The position numbers were made by a program, and so were the translations under genes. A DNA stretch of 64,000 bases from Gemmatimonadaceae bacterium (GTDB lineage: Bacteria; Gemmatimonadota; Gemmatimonadetes; Gemmatimonadales; Gemmatimonadaceae). Shown in pieces: positions 47,777 through 55,986 of this stretch. The notes beneath the pieces are model-generated. The model saw nothing but the letters and a program-made list of their open reading frames with translations. It was not told where the DNA came from and did not search any database. Position 1 is the first letter of the stretch, and every line of letters begins with the position of its first letter. Where the stretch lies: the NCBI GenBank assembly GCA_019186945.1, contig JABAQJ010000004.1:310001-374000 (forward strand). Reading direction: 5' to 3'.

Positions 47777-48345
47777 CGACACGCCAACTGGCAGCGCTCG
47801 GAGCAGCGGCACTCGGTGTCGCGATCGCCGGTTTCCAGCTCGGCGCCAGAGACGGAAAGTTCGTCGTGCCCATGGTCACCGTCGGGGCAAGGGCGCCGGA
47901 GTTCCACGCCGTCACGCTCGATTCGCCTCCGCAGCCTCGAACCCTCGCCGACTACCGCGGATCAGTCGTCCTCCTCAACCTGTGGGCGACCTGGTGTGGC
48001 CCCTGTCAGATCGAAATGCCGAGCATCGAAGCCCTGCATCGCCGGCTTGCCGGACGCGGCCTGCGCGTCGTTGCCGTCAGCGTCGATGACCCGGGTAACG
48101 AAGACCGCATCCGTGCCTTCGTCGCCCAACACGGTCTCTCATTCGAAGTGCTCAACGAAGGCAGCGGCGCAATCGAAAATGCATACCAAAGCCCCGGCAT
48201 CCCCAGCACATTCCTGATCGACGACCGCGGTGTAATTCGCATGAAAGCGATGGGCGCCGCGGACTGGGACGCGCCGGACCGCCGAGAGGCCGTTGCAGCG
48301 ATCCTCGATGAGGCATCGGGCCGCGCCCGAACGGCGCGCCGTTGA
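47758..48345 (+). CDS. TlpA/ResA-type thiol-disulfide oxidoreductase
   Basis: A 195-residue membrane-anchored thioredoxin-fold protein. One N-terminal hydrophobic helix (about 9-30) anchors it on the periplasmic side. The redox pair is Cys80 and Cys83 in ATWCGPC, with the cis-Pro in GIPSTFLIDD. Such proteins reduce apocytochrome c cysteines or act in other extracytoplasmic redox steps. A periplasmic client in this window would be the diheme iron permease at 50.3-52.4 kb, though no direct link is visible. ATG 47758 lies within the end of rpe. Confidence 0.92.
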   Translation: MQRHGVTTRQLAALGAAALGVAIAGFQLGARDGKFVVPMVTVGARAPEFHAVTLDSPPQPRTLADYRGSVVLLNLWATWCGPCQIEMPSIEALHRRLAGRGLRVVAVSVDDPGNEDRIRAFVAQHGLSFEVLNEGSGAIENAYQSPGIPSTFLIDDRGVIRMKAMGAADWDAPDRREAVAAILDEASGRARTARR

Positions 48346-48361
48346 CGCGGCAAACGATCCC

Positions 48362-49402
48362 ATGACGCTCGTCCTCGGAATCGAAACCTCGTGCGACGAG
48401 ACGTCGGCGGCCGTCCTCGAAGGACACGGCAGCGCCGCACGCGTACGCTCCAACATCATCCTGTCGCAGGACGTGCATCGCGTCTTCGGTGGCGTAGTCC
48501 CGGAACTCGCCTCGCGCGCGCACCTGACAGCCATCGTCCCAGTAGTCGGCCGGGCGCTGGATGAGGCCTCCGTTTCGTTAGGTGACATCGATACCATCGC
48601 CGTCACCCACGCCCCCGGTCTGGTAGGTGCCCTGCTCGTCGGCCTCTGCTATGCCAAGGCCCTGGCCTTTGGCGCCGGAAAGCGGATCTTCGGGGTCCAC
48701 CACATGGAGGGCCACCTGTTCGCCACCTCCCTGGAGCATCCAGACGCCGTTCCCCCTTTTACGGCGCTACTCGTCTCCGGCGGACACACCCTGCTGATCG
48801 ACTGCCCGCGGTGGGGGCACTACCACCTGCTCGGCGCCACGCGGGACGATGCCGCTGGCGAGGCGTTCGACAAGGTCGCGAAGCTCCTTGGCCTGCCCTA
48901 CCCGGGCGGCCGTCCCATCGAACAGCTCGCGGCATCGGGCGATCCCACGCGCTTTCGCTTCCCTCGACCCATGCTGCGGCGTAACCAGACGCGGGCCGAC
49001 GCCGATTATTACGACGTCTCATTCAGTGGGCTCAAGACAGCGGTGCTGCTCGCTGTACGCGCTTCGCCAGACATGGATGCCGACCGGGCCCACCTCGCCC
49101 GGGCCTTTCAGGACGCACTGATCGAGACGCTCGCCGAAAAGACCGCGCGTGCCGCTCGGGAGTTCAAGCGTCAGCGCATCGTGCTGGGCGGCGGCGTCGC
49201 CTGCAACCGCGCCCTCACTGCGGCAATCGTGGAACGCGTGGCGGCGCTCGGCGCCGTCGTCTACGCGCCGTCGCCACGGCTGGCCACGGACAACGCCGCC
49301 ATGATCGCCCGCGCCGGACTCTTCCACGCCGGGCATGATGCCGCCCATTCGTGGAACCTGAACGCCTACGCTACCTTGCCGATCCCCGGACTCGCGACCT
49401 GA
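48362..49402 (+). CDS. tsaD: tRNA N6-threonylcarbamoyladenosine transferase TsaD
   Basis: A 346-residue ASKHA-fold enzyme that completes t6A37 in tRNAs reading ANN codons. It starts LVLGIETSCDETSAAVLE. The metal-binding pair is in VHHMEGH (His114 and His118). Nucleotide-binding segments include VSGGHTLL, FDKVAKLLGLPYPGG and VLGGGVACN. ATG 48362 is chosen from family length; an in-frame ATG at 48293 adds 23 residues overlapping the previous gene. Its partners tsaB and tsaE are not in the window. It is followed 6 bp later by lgt. Confidence 0.96.
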   Translation: MTLVLGIETSCDETSAAVLEGHGSAARVRSNIILSQDVHRVFGGVVPELASRAHLTAIVPVVGRALDEASVSLGDIDTIAVTHAPGLVGALLVGLCYAKALAFGAGKRIFGVHHMEGHLFATSLEHPDAVPPFTALLVSGGHTLLIDCPRWGHYHLLGATRDDAAGEAFDKVAKLLGLPYPGGRPIEQLAASGDPTRFRFPRPMLRRNQTRADADYYDVSFSGLKTAVLLAVRASPDMDADRAHLARAFQDALIETLAEKTARAAREFKRQRIVLGGGVACNRALTAAIVERVAALGAVVYAPSPRLATDNAAMIARAGLFHAGHDAAHSWNLNAYATLPIPGLAT

Positions 49403-49408
49403 CACAGA

Positions 49409-50260
49409 ATGTCACCGATCATCCACCAGCCGTTCGAGATCCACCTCGGCCCGTTGAATCTGACAGGATTCGGCATCGCGGTATTCCTCGCCTACGCCAT
49501 ATCGCAGATCATCTCGCAGAGCGAACTCGAACGACGCGGACGCACGACGGAAGCCGCGGCCATCCCGGACCTCATCCTGGCCGCTGTCATTGGCATGCTC
49601 GTGGGCGGCAAAGTCTACTACGTGGCCGTCATCACGCACGACTGGCGCGACCTCCTGTCGCGTTCGGGCTTCGTCTTTTGGGGCGGTCTGATAGGTGGCA
49701 TCGTCTTCAACTTTCTATGGATCCGCTACAAGAAGCTCTCGTTCGCACGGTTCGCTGACGTTGCCGGCATCGCCATTGCCGCCGGCTACGCGGTTGGGCG
49801 AACCGGCTGTTGGGCAGTGGGCGATGACTACGGCCGACCCTGGAACGGATTCCTCGCCGTGCAGTTCCCTAACGGATCGCCGCCATCGCGCGCGGGAATC
49901 ATGAACAGTCTGTTCGGCACGCCGATCCCGCCTGGCGCCTCCGCCGAGACCGTTCTCGCGGTTCATCCCACGCAGCTGTATGAAGTCGCGCTCGGTCTCG
50001 CGATGTTCTTCGTACTCTGGCGACTGCGATCGCACAAGCACGCCGAAGGATGGCTCTTCGGCGTGTACTGCGTCCTCGCCGGCGCCGAGCGTTTCGTGGT
50101 CGAGTTCTTCCGCGCCAAAGACGACAGGTTCTTCGGCCCGCTGACAGCGGCGCAAGCGATCGCGCTCGGCATCATCGCCGTTGGCGCCTTGATCATGATG
50201 TGGCGTCGCGATGTAACTGCTGAAAAACCGGGGATCTTCGCTCGGCCGTTGGCGACCTAG
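49409..50260 (+). CDS. lgt: Prolipoprotein diacylglyceryl transferase-like protein
   Basis: A 283-residue membrane enzyme with about seven membrane helices that transfers diacylglycerol from phosphatidylglycerol to the lipobox Cys. It shows FHLGPLNLTGFGIAVFLA-like N-terminal helix, GGLIGGI, the signature region GYAVGRTGCWAVGDDYGRPW (a variant of GR-x-GNF-x-NGE) and RFVVEFFRAKDD, which holds the essential C-terminal Arg. The Asn and Glu of the usual signature are replaced by Cys and Asp, as in a subgroup of Lgt. Its stop overlaps the convergent iron-permease stop by 4 bp. Confidence 0.88.
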   Translation: MSPIIHQPFEIHLGPLNLTGFGIAVFLAYAISQIISQSELERRGRTTEAAAIPDLILAAVIGMLVGGKVYYVAVITHDWRDLLSRSGFVFWGGLIGGIVFNFLWIRYKKLSFARFADVAGIAIAAGYAVGRTGCWAVGDDYGRPWNGFLAVQFPNGSPPSRAGIMNSLFGTPIPPGASAETVLAVHPTQLYEVALGLAMFFVLWRLRSHKHAEGWLFGVYCVLAGAERFVVEFFRAKDDRFFGPLTAAQAIALGIIAVGALIMMWRRDVTAEKPGIFARPLAT

Positions 50261-52446
50261 TCGCGCACGATCAGCTCGTTCGTACCCTGTTCCAGAGTCT
50301 CGATTCTCCGTTCGAGGTCTCCAATCCTGGACGCGAGCGCTGTCTTGCCGAGGAGGTCCGCCGGCTCGCCGGGTTCTGGCATGGTCGGCAACGCTACCGA
50401 GCGGCTCGGCCAGAACGTTTTCACCATCGCGAATGCAAACAGCAGCACCAGCAGCAACTGCGCCAGGAGCGTCTCCACGCTCGGGAAGATTCCCATGGCA
50501 TCGATGTGCGGCCACCCAGGCAGGACCGTAATGGAAACGACATTCCCTTCCTGCAACTCGCGGATGCCTTTCCCTGCGAAGACGAAAGCCAGGTAGTAGA
50601 GGAGCGCGCTGGTTACGGCGAAGAACGGACGGAGCGGGATGCGGAGACCGTAGCGATAGAAGAGCACGAAGATGACGGCGAGCGCTATCGCGCCAACTCC
50701 GATGCCTAACCAGATCGCACCGATGGACGCGCTACCCTCCTGGAAGAGCGCCTGGTAAAACAGCGCCGTTTCTGCTCCCTCGCGGTACACGGCGAGGAAG
50801 GCGACGAACGCGAGTGCCGCACCGCCTCCCTTCTGCAGCGCGTCGTTCACCTTCTCCTTGATGAACGCCTGCCACTTCGCCGCCTCCACCTTCGAAATCA
50901 GCCAGTAGCTGACCGAGAACAGCACGGCGACCGCAACCAGCATCGTGACGCCTTCGATGATCTCTCCGCTCGCCGGTACTGCGGCCAGCAGCGTAGACAA
51001 CGCTACCGCCGTCAGCGCGCTGGCGCCTAACGCACCGGCCACTCCCACCCAGATCGAGCGTAATCGTTCGCGATGTCCCGTCTTGATGAGGAACGCGACG
51101 ATCGCACCGATCACCAGGATCGCCTCGAATCCCTCGCGGACGATGATCAGAAGCGACTGGAGAAAGACGCCCCATGCACCGTCCGCCGGCCGGGTCAGCT
51201 CGACCATGGCCGGCATCCCTGCCTCGATCGCGTTGCGCGATCTCTCTGCCTCACGAATGGAACCCGACTTCAGCGCGCCCTTGAAGTCGGCGAAGTGGCG
51301 CTCCATCGCGCCCACCTTCCCTGGATTCTTCGCGCGCGCCGGCGTCTCCAGTGGCTCGAACGCGATGTAGGCATCGAACGCCAGGTCTCCGGCTTCATCC
51401 TTCTTGCCCAGGCGGGCAAAGGCGATCGCTTCGTCCAGGATCGCCACGACGCGCTTCCCAACCGCGCTTGCCGATTCGCCGGCCGCGCCGCCGGACGCCA
51501 CCGTCTGCGGCGTGTCCTCTAGCGCCAACATCCGGACATGACCCACCAGGCGATCGATATCCCCGGCCGACAGATCTCGTCCAGGCGGCATCGCCGTCCC
51601 CGCGATTCCCTGCTGGATGGCCGTCGCGAGCTGCGCGTCACTCTGGTCTGCCTGCCATGCGAACGACGACAGCTCCACCGGGAGCTTGGCAAGCGAGGCG
51701 CTCATCGTGCCGTCCGACCCTCCCTTCGCACCATGACATGAGGCGCAACGCTGGATATACAGTCCTTCGCCTTCCGCGGCGGCTCCCTGCCGGCGCATCG
51801 TCTGCAGATACCAGATCACGTCCCATCGCTGGTCCGGCGTCAGTTCGTTTCCGAAGCCGACCATCGGTGTCCCGGCAATGCCGACCGACAGTATCCGATA
51901 GAGAATCGCCGGTGTGCGATCGTGCATGGCGGCCGCATCGCCTAACGCGGACGGTCTCGGATCGAGCGTCGCCGCCAGCGGACCGTCTCCTTTTCCTGTG
52001 GCGCCGTGGCATGAGGCGCACACTCGCGCGTACACGGCCTGTCCCGCCGCCAGGTCGATCGCTCGCGTCGGCAGATCCAGTGCGGCATCTGCTCCCAACA
52101 GCTGCACGAACCGTCCGTGCCAGGACCCGAGGCGATCCGGCGGATCGCGCCTCTCCATCGCTGCCGCCAGCGAATCGAGCGCTACACGAGCGCTATCGGA
52201 TCGCGCGCCGCTCAATCGAGCCGCAGCTTCGCGTGCATCGGCGAGGAAGCTGACGGCCTCGTCGTACTCCTGCTGCGAGACCAGCTTCCCGGTACCGTCC
52301 ACACCTTTGGCGTACTCTTCGACGGCGACGCCGACGATGTTCGCGATTCGTTTAGCCGGCCGTTCCTGTGAACGAACCGGGGCAGCGCTCGACACGAAGG
52401 CGAGCGCCGCCAGGAAATGATAGATGATAATGGTTCTCAAACGCAT
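50257..52446 (-). CDS. Cytochrome c-fused FTR1-family iron permease
   Basis: A 729-residue protein. ATG 52446 gives a normal signal peptide (MRLRTIIIYHFLAALAF); an upstream ATG at 52497 would overlap acpS and bury the signal. The periplasmic half carries two c-type heme sites, CASCH at about 143-147 and 234-238. The C-terminal half (about 425-690) has roughly seven membrane helices with the two FTR1 iron motifs, REGFE (437-441) and REGAE (555-559), and ends in a short coiled coil (LERRIETLEQG). In FTR1/EfeU systems iron is oxidised before passage; the fused hemes could take those electrons. A near-consensus Fur box overlaps codons 3-8. Confidence 0.93.
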   Translation of the reverse strand: MRLRTIIIYHFLAALAFVSSAAPVRSQERPAKRIANIVGVAVEEYAKGVDGTGKLVSQQEYDEAVSFLADAREAAARLSGARSDSARVALDSLAAAMERRDPPDRLGSWHGRFVQLLGADAALDLPTRAIDLAAGQAVYARVCASCHGATGKGDGPLAATLDPRPSALGDAAAMHDRTPAILYRILSVGIAGTPMVGFGNELTPDQRWDVIWYLQTMRRQGAAAEGEGLYIQRCASCHGAKGGSDGTMSASLAKLPVELSSFAWQADQSDAQLATAIQQGIAGTAMPPGRDLSAGDIDRLVGHVRMLALEDTPQTVASGGAAGESASAVGKRVVAILDEAIAFARLGKKDEAGDLAFDAYIAFEPLETPARAKNPGKVGAMERHFADFKGALKSGSIREAERSRNAIEAGMPAMVELTRPADGAWGVFLQSLLIIVREGFEAILVIGAIVAFLIKTGHRERLRSIWVGVAGALGASALTAVALSTLLAAVPASGEIIEGVTMLVAVAVLFSVSYWLISKVEAAKWQAFIKEKVNDALQKGGGAALAFVAFLAVYREGAETALFYQALFQEGSASIGAIWLGIGVGAIALAVIFVLFYRYGLRIPLRPFFAVTSALLYYLAFVFAGKGIRELQEGNVVSITVLPGWPHIDAMGIFPSVETLLAQLLLVLLFAFAMVKTFWPSRSVALPTMPEPGEPADLLGKTALASRIGDLERRIETLEQGTNELIVRD
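52425..52439 (-). promoter_or_regulatory. Fur box overlapping the start of the iron-permease gene
   Basis: On the minus strand the sequence is TGAGAACCATTATCA, matching the 7-1-7 Fur consensus TGATAATnATTATCA at 12 of 14 defined positions. It lies inside codons 3-8, just after a probable -10 box, where a bound repressor would block initiation. Its AT content is far above the surrounding sequence and it uses the rare Arg codon AGA. Confidence 0.65.
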
Positions 52447-52454
52447 CCCGAGTG

Positions 52455-52460
52455 AATCTA
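52455..52460 (-). promoter_or_regulatory. Probable -10 box of the iron-permease gene
   Basis: TAGATT on the minus strand, 8 nt before ATG 52446, in the 34-bp gap after acpS. This gives the gene its own near-leaderless transcript in addition to read-through from acpS. The -35 position (TAGCCG) is weak. Confidence 0.4.
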
Positions 52461-52480
52461 TCGGACTGAATCGATCTCGG

Positions 52481-52867
52481 CTAGACGGACGCTTCAAGTA
52501 CCACGACCGCTGCCGCGTTTGAATCGGTGTGCGACAGCGAGCAATGGCACTTGGTCACACCAAGCTCGCGTGCCCGATCCGCGGCGCGGCCGTGGAATGC
52601 GACGCTCGGACGGCCCAGATCGTCGCGTGTGACTTCGATCTCGGACCACCCGATCGCCCGTGCTCCGGCGGTCCCGGACAGTGCCTTGAACGCTGCTTCC
52701 TTCGCTGCCAGTCGTACCGCGAAGTGCAGGGCCGGCCTCGCCATGCTCAACGCATACGCCCGCTCACTACTCGTGAAGAGCCGTTCGAGCAGACGCTTCC
52801 CGTGGGACTCGATCATCCGCTGGACGCGGGCGACGTCGACCAGGTCGATGCCAACGCCCAGAATCAT
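52481..52867 (-). CDS. acpS: Holo-[acyl-carrier-protein] synthase
   Basis: A 128-residue phosphopantetheinyl transferase that activates ACP from CoA. It begins MILGVGIDLVDVARV with magnesium ligand Asp8, and has the second site in RLAAKEAAFKAL (Glu57), plus the C-terminal CSLSHTDSNAAAVVV. Length is typical. Its ATG overlaps the stop of the unknown 271-residue gene (ATGA at 52867-52864), so it belongs to a coupled minus-strand series that starts with the DMT transporter. Confidence 0.96.
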   Translation of the reverse strand: MILGVGIDLVDVARVQRMIESHGKRLLERLFTSSERAYALSMARPALHFAVRLAAKEAAFKALSGTAGARAIGWSEIEVTRDDLGRPSVAFHGRAADRARELGVTKCHCSLSHTDSNAAAVVVLEASV

Positions 52868-53679
52868 CGCCCCAACGTCTGAACCAAGCCCGCCGCCAAG
52901 GCAATCGCACCGCCAGCCGAACCTCGTCCCGGCGCGCCACGGCCAGACCAGCCTCGCCGACGTAGCGTCGGGGAACCTGCAAGCAGTGGCCAAACGGCCA
53001 TCCAGCAGCGATCCGCCTGCACGAACACATCCCTGGCTCTGGCCGCCCACGAGCGCCAGCAGAGATAACTGCGCGCATCGTCTGCCGATCGCACGAGATA
53101 CGCAGCCTCACCCAGCGCATCCATCGCATTCAGCAATGGCTCGGCCTCGTCGAGCACCTGTGCTTCCAGCGATCGCCGCGCTGGCGCCCGGTTCGGCACG
53201 AACTCCGCAACCATTTCGCGGAGTGTCTCCATCGTCTGTCGCCGCAGATCGTCCGCGTCAAACGCTGCCAAGCGCCACTCGACCGTGTCCTGGCCCTCAA
53301 GACGGCGCCGAGCCGCCAGCAGCGGTGCGAAGAATCTGCCCTGAAGATCTGGATCTCCTCCCCGATGCGAACCGAGTGCGCGAAGGCCGACGGTCAATTC
53401 CGGCAGCGCGCAGGCCCGAGCGCAAAGCGCTATCCGGAACGACTGCAGCCGGTCGCTGTCGCTGGCGGCAATGGTCGCACGATCCGCAAATATCGTGAGC
53501 GTGGAGAGCCTCAGGTCCGCACCGTGGATGGACGCATACGGAAGCCGGATGCGAACCGTGTCCACTTCGGCCAGGAGTTCGTGTTCGGCCAGGAGCAGCC
53601 GCCCGCTTCGTTCCACCGAAGCGCCGTCCCAGGATATGCGGAGGCGTACCTCGCGCATCGCGTCTTCATGATCACGCAT
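52864..53679 (-). CDS. Unknown protein between CYTH and AcpS genes
   Basis: A 271-residue protein I do not recognise. Residues about 8-115 are beta-rich (VRLRISWDGASVERSG, VRIRLPYASIHGADLRLSTLTIFADRATI) and look like a PH-like or small barrel domain. The segment 115-235 is helical (LAARRRLEGQDTVEWRL, TMETLREMVAEF, LDEAEPLLNAMDALGEAA). The last 25 residues are Gly/Arg-rich and then hydrophobic (GGAIALAAGLVQTLG). It has no signal peptide. Its start overlaps the CYTH gene by 8 bp and its stop overlaps acpS. ATG 53658 (MREVRLRIS) is an alternative start. Confidence 0.65.
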   Translation of the reverse strand: MRDHEDAMREVRLRISWDGASVERSGRLLLAEHELLAEVDTVRIRLPYASIHGADLRLSTLTIFADRATIAASDSDRLQSFRIALCARACALPELTVGLRALGSHRGGDPDLQGRFFAPLLAARRRLEGQDTVEWRLAAFDADDLRRQTMETLREMVAEFVPNRAPARRSLEAQVLDEAEPLLNAMDALGEAAYLVRSADDARSYLCWRSWAARARDVFVQADRCWMAVWPLLAGSPTLRRRGWSGRGAPGRGSAGGAIALAAGLVQTLGR

Positions 53680-54265
53680 CGGCCAAGGAGTCGCGGAAGT
53701 CGCCTTGCGCCTCGCGATCGCTGATCGCCGCCCGGAGTCCGGTGCGCGCTTCGTAGCGCGTCACGAATGCAGAGACGCGCTCGGTCGTGAAGCTCTCGCG
53801 AGGAAGCCCCAGGATGGCGATTGCCCGCTCGATCGCGGTGGGGTTCCCCTCGATCTCCACCAGCAGGTCCATGCGCGGGTAGCGTTCGAACCGGACCTGC
53901 GCGCCGTCCAGTTCGTAGACCTGCGCCTCGCGGTCGATCTGCCGCGTCTCCACGAAGCCGAGGTTTTCCAGCAGCCGAGCGCAGAGAGTGCTGTCTCCCA
54001 CCGCCAGGCTCAACTCCTCGCGGTGCTTGTATCCCCCTTCGTACGACGTCGGGCCTTTGAAATCGAGCTGCGTCGTGGTTCCAGTGGCATCGTGCGCCAC
54101 ACGGATGCGGAGCACTTCATCCCGCGCCAGGAGCCGCCTGGAAGCCGTATCGAAGCGCCGATCCTCCAATCGTCCGTGGAACGTCAGGCTGGCACCGGCC
54201 CGGACCAGGCGCTCGCGAGCGTCCTGCTCGTCGGGGACGACTCCTTTCAGTTCGGTTTCACGCAT
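53672..54265 (-). CDS. CYTH-domain protein (class IV adenylate cyclase / triphosphatase fold)
   Basis: A 197-residue protein with the CYTH tunnel-fold signature: E-x-E-x-K as ETELK at residues 3-7, then RIRV, QLDFKGP, KHREEL, RQIDREAQVYELD and LLVEIEGN. The family includes CyaB-type adenylate cyclases and triphosphatases acting on thiamine triphosphate, inorganic triphosphate or RNA ends. The spacing best fits the CyaB/ThTPase-like branch, and the substrate is unknown. ATG 54265 is chosen because it begins 2 residues before the motif and overlaps the HAD stop (8 bp). Confidence 0.87.
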   Translation of the reverse strand: MRETELKGVVPDEQDARERLVRAGASLTFHGRLEDRRFDTASRRLLARDEVLRIRVAHDATGTTTQLDFKGPTSYEGGYKHREELSLAVGDSTLCARLLENLGFVETRQIDREAQVYELDGAQVRFERYPRMDLLVEIEGNPTAIERAIAILGLPRESFTTERVSAFVTRYEARTGLRAAISDREAQGDFRDSLADA

Positions 54266-54944
54266 TGGCGATCGCATCCAGAACCGCTGCAGTATCCGAA
54301 AGATCGGGAAAGACGTAGGCCGGCTCCAGCGCAGCCAGCTCGGCGACCGTGAAGTTCCCCGTTGCCACGGCGATCACACGTGCCCCGACGCCGCGACCGC
54401 AGGCGATGTCGGATGGCGTGTCGCCCACGAGGATCACATTGTCGCCGGGTACATCCAGGCCGAGGCGCTCCCTGGCGCGCTCTTGGGCGATGGCCGGCAA
54501 TTCTCCGCGCACCTCTCCGTCCGAGCCATACGCGCCCACTCGGAATCGCGTCGGCTCGATTCCGGCGGCATGCAGTTTCGCGGACGCGCCAGGCTCGAGA
54601 TTGCCGGTCAGCAGCCCGATCACGCGATCCGCTCGCGATTCGAGTACCTCCAGCAGCGCCAGCACTCCCGGTTCGACCGTCACGGGCGTCGTCATCAGCT
54701 CGAGCTGGAGCCGTTCGAGGTAGGTACGCTCCAGGGCGGGTAATCTGGCGTCGATGGTCGGTTCGCCGATCCCGGCTGCGCGCATCTGATCGCGCACGAT
54801 CTGCCGGTCTGTATGTCCGTCGTACCGGTATGACGCCGAACCCGGTGTCCCAAAGTGCTCTTGCAATGCGAACTCCATCGCGCGACGACCCGCGCCGTGG
54901 CTCGACAGCAATGTCCCATCGATATCGAACAGAACGAGTCTCAC
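54258..54944 (-). CDS. HAD-superfamily phosphatase, phosphoglycolate phosphatase-like
   Basis: A 228-residue hydrolase. Motif I is LVLFDIDGTLL with nucleophile Asp7 and Asp9; motif II Thr is in GLLTGNL; motif III Lys is likely in the ASAKLHAAG segment; motif IV is ILVGDTPSDI. A helical cap lies between motifs I and II. The pattern fits the Gph/PGMB group acting on small phosphorylated metabolites such as phosphoglycolate. It is 8 bp downstream of the DMT transporter gene and overlaps the CYTH gene. Confidence 0.88.
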   Translation of the reverse strand: MRLVLFDIDGTLLSSHGAGRRAMEFALQEHFGTPGSASYRYDGHTDRQIVRDQMRAAGIGEPTIDARLPALERTYLERLQLELMTTPVTVEPGVLALLEVLESRADRVIGLLTGNLEPGASAKLHAAGIEPTRFRVGAYGSDGEVRGELPAIAQERARERLGLDVPGDNVILVGDTPSDIACGRGVGARVIAVATGNFTVAELAALEPAYVFPDLSDTAAVLDAIANA

Positions 54945-54952
54945 CGCGTTCC

Positions 54953-55909
54953 TCAGTCAGGGTTGTTCGCCGGCGCGCTCGCGACACTGGGCTGCGTGCG
55001 TGCCAGCACCAGACCGCTCATGATGCAGGCCGTGCCGAGGCCCTGCCACACCGTCGGCCGCTCGCCCAGCGCCGCCCATGCGACGACCATGGCGATCAGT
55101 GGCTGAAGGTTTCCGTACATCGATGTGCGGGTGGGCCCGAGCACACGCACCCCACGATACCAGAAGAGATACGCTACGACGAGCGCAGCCAGCGCGCTGT
55201 AGAGCAACCCGATCCAGACTCGTGACGTGGCATCGGACCAGTGCACCTGGCGGAGCATCGGCAATGCGCAAGTGACGGCAATGAGCGCGCCGCCCAGCAT
55301 GGTGTACCCGCCCATCTGTAACGGCGGGATACGGTGAGCGTAGGGACGAATGAGGATGGAATACGTCGCCCACGAGAGCGCACCCGCCAGCACGAGAGCC
55401 GCACCCAGCAGGGAGTCGGTTCCCTCGCGCGCTCCTGTAGTCCCCAGCACGACGCTCGACATTCCCGCCAGCTGCAATCCGATCCCGCCCCAAGCCGCCC
55501 GCGAAACGCGTTCGCTTCCGTGAAACCAGCCGATCAGCGCGATCAGCGCCGGCGTCGCAGCCATGGTGAGCGCTGCCGTGGCGACCTGCGTGCGCGCGAT
55601 GCCGAGGATGAAGAGCACCTGGTAGACGCCGTTCCCGAGCATACCCAGCGCAATCAGGCGCCAGCGGTCCTTGGCCGAAACCCGGCTTTCGCGGACGAAC
55701 GTTCCAGCCGCCAGTTGCGCGCCCGCAGCGATCGGAATGCGGATGCCGTTGAAGACCAGCGGCGTGAACACGCGACTCGCGAACTTGATCACCGAGTAGT
55801 TAACGCCCCAGATTGTCGCCATCGCCAGCAGCATCACGTCGGTTGCACCAAAACCGTGGGCTGCCGGCGGCGTGGTGCGAGGGAGCACGCCCTCAACTGT
55901 CGTTGCCAT
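54953..55909 (-). CDS. EamA/DMT-family transporter
   Basis: A 318-residue membrane protein with ten predicted membrane helices arranged as two EamA repeats (about 20-150 and 165-300). Typical segments are LLAMATIWGVNYSVIKFA, the repeat-1 end LIGWFHGSERVSRAAWGGIGL, and LQPLIAMVVAWAALGERPT. Such proteins move metabolites or drugs, probably by proton exchange; the substrate cannot be predicted. ATG 55909 is chosen over an in-frame start 16 codons upstream, because the upstream part is unrelated to the family. It heads a coupled minus-strand series and is divergent from the DUF6941 gene. Confidence 0.88.
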   Translation of the reverse strand: MATTVEGVLPRTTPPAAHGFGATDVMLLAMATIWGVNYSVIKFASRVFTPLVFNGIRIPIAAGAQLAAGTFVRESRVSAKDRWRLIALGMLGNGVYQVLFILGIARTQVATAALTMAATPALIALIGWFHGSERVSRAAWGGIGLQLAGMSSVVLGTTGAREGTDSLLGAALVLAGALSWATYSILIRPYAHRIPPLQMGGYTMLGGALIAVTCALPMLRQVHWSDATSRVWIGLLYSALAALVVAYLFWYRGVRVLGPTRTSMYGNLQPLIAMVVAWAALGERPTVWQGLGTACIMSGLVLARTQPSVASAPANNPD

Positions 55910-55950
55910 GCCCAAAGCTAGGTTGTCGCCACAACGTGCGGCACTTGGCT

Positions 55951-55979
55951 GTGACAAGCGGGCCGGGTGCGGCTACTTT
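55951..55979 (+). promoter_or_regulatory. Promoter of the DUF6941-like gene
   Basis: GTGACA (55951-55956), a 17-bp spacer and TACTTT (55974-55979). ATG 55987 follows after 7 nt without a Shine-Dalgarno sequence, giving a probable leaderless transcript. Confidence 0.55.
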
Positions 55980-55986
55980 ACGGCGC

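Noticed and set aside
55910-55920. TAGCTT before the DMT transporter as another leaderless -10 box
   Set aside because: The distance to ATG is only 5 nt and no -35 box fits, so it was left out of the leaderless set.
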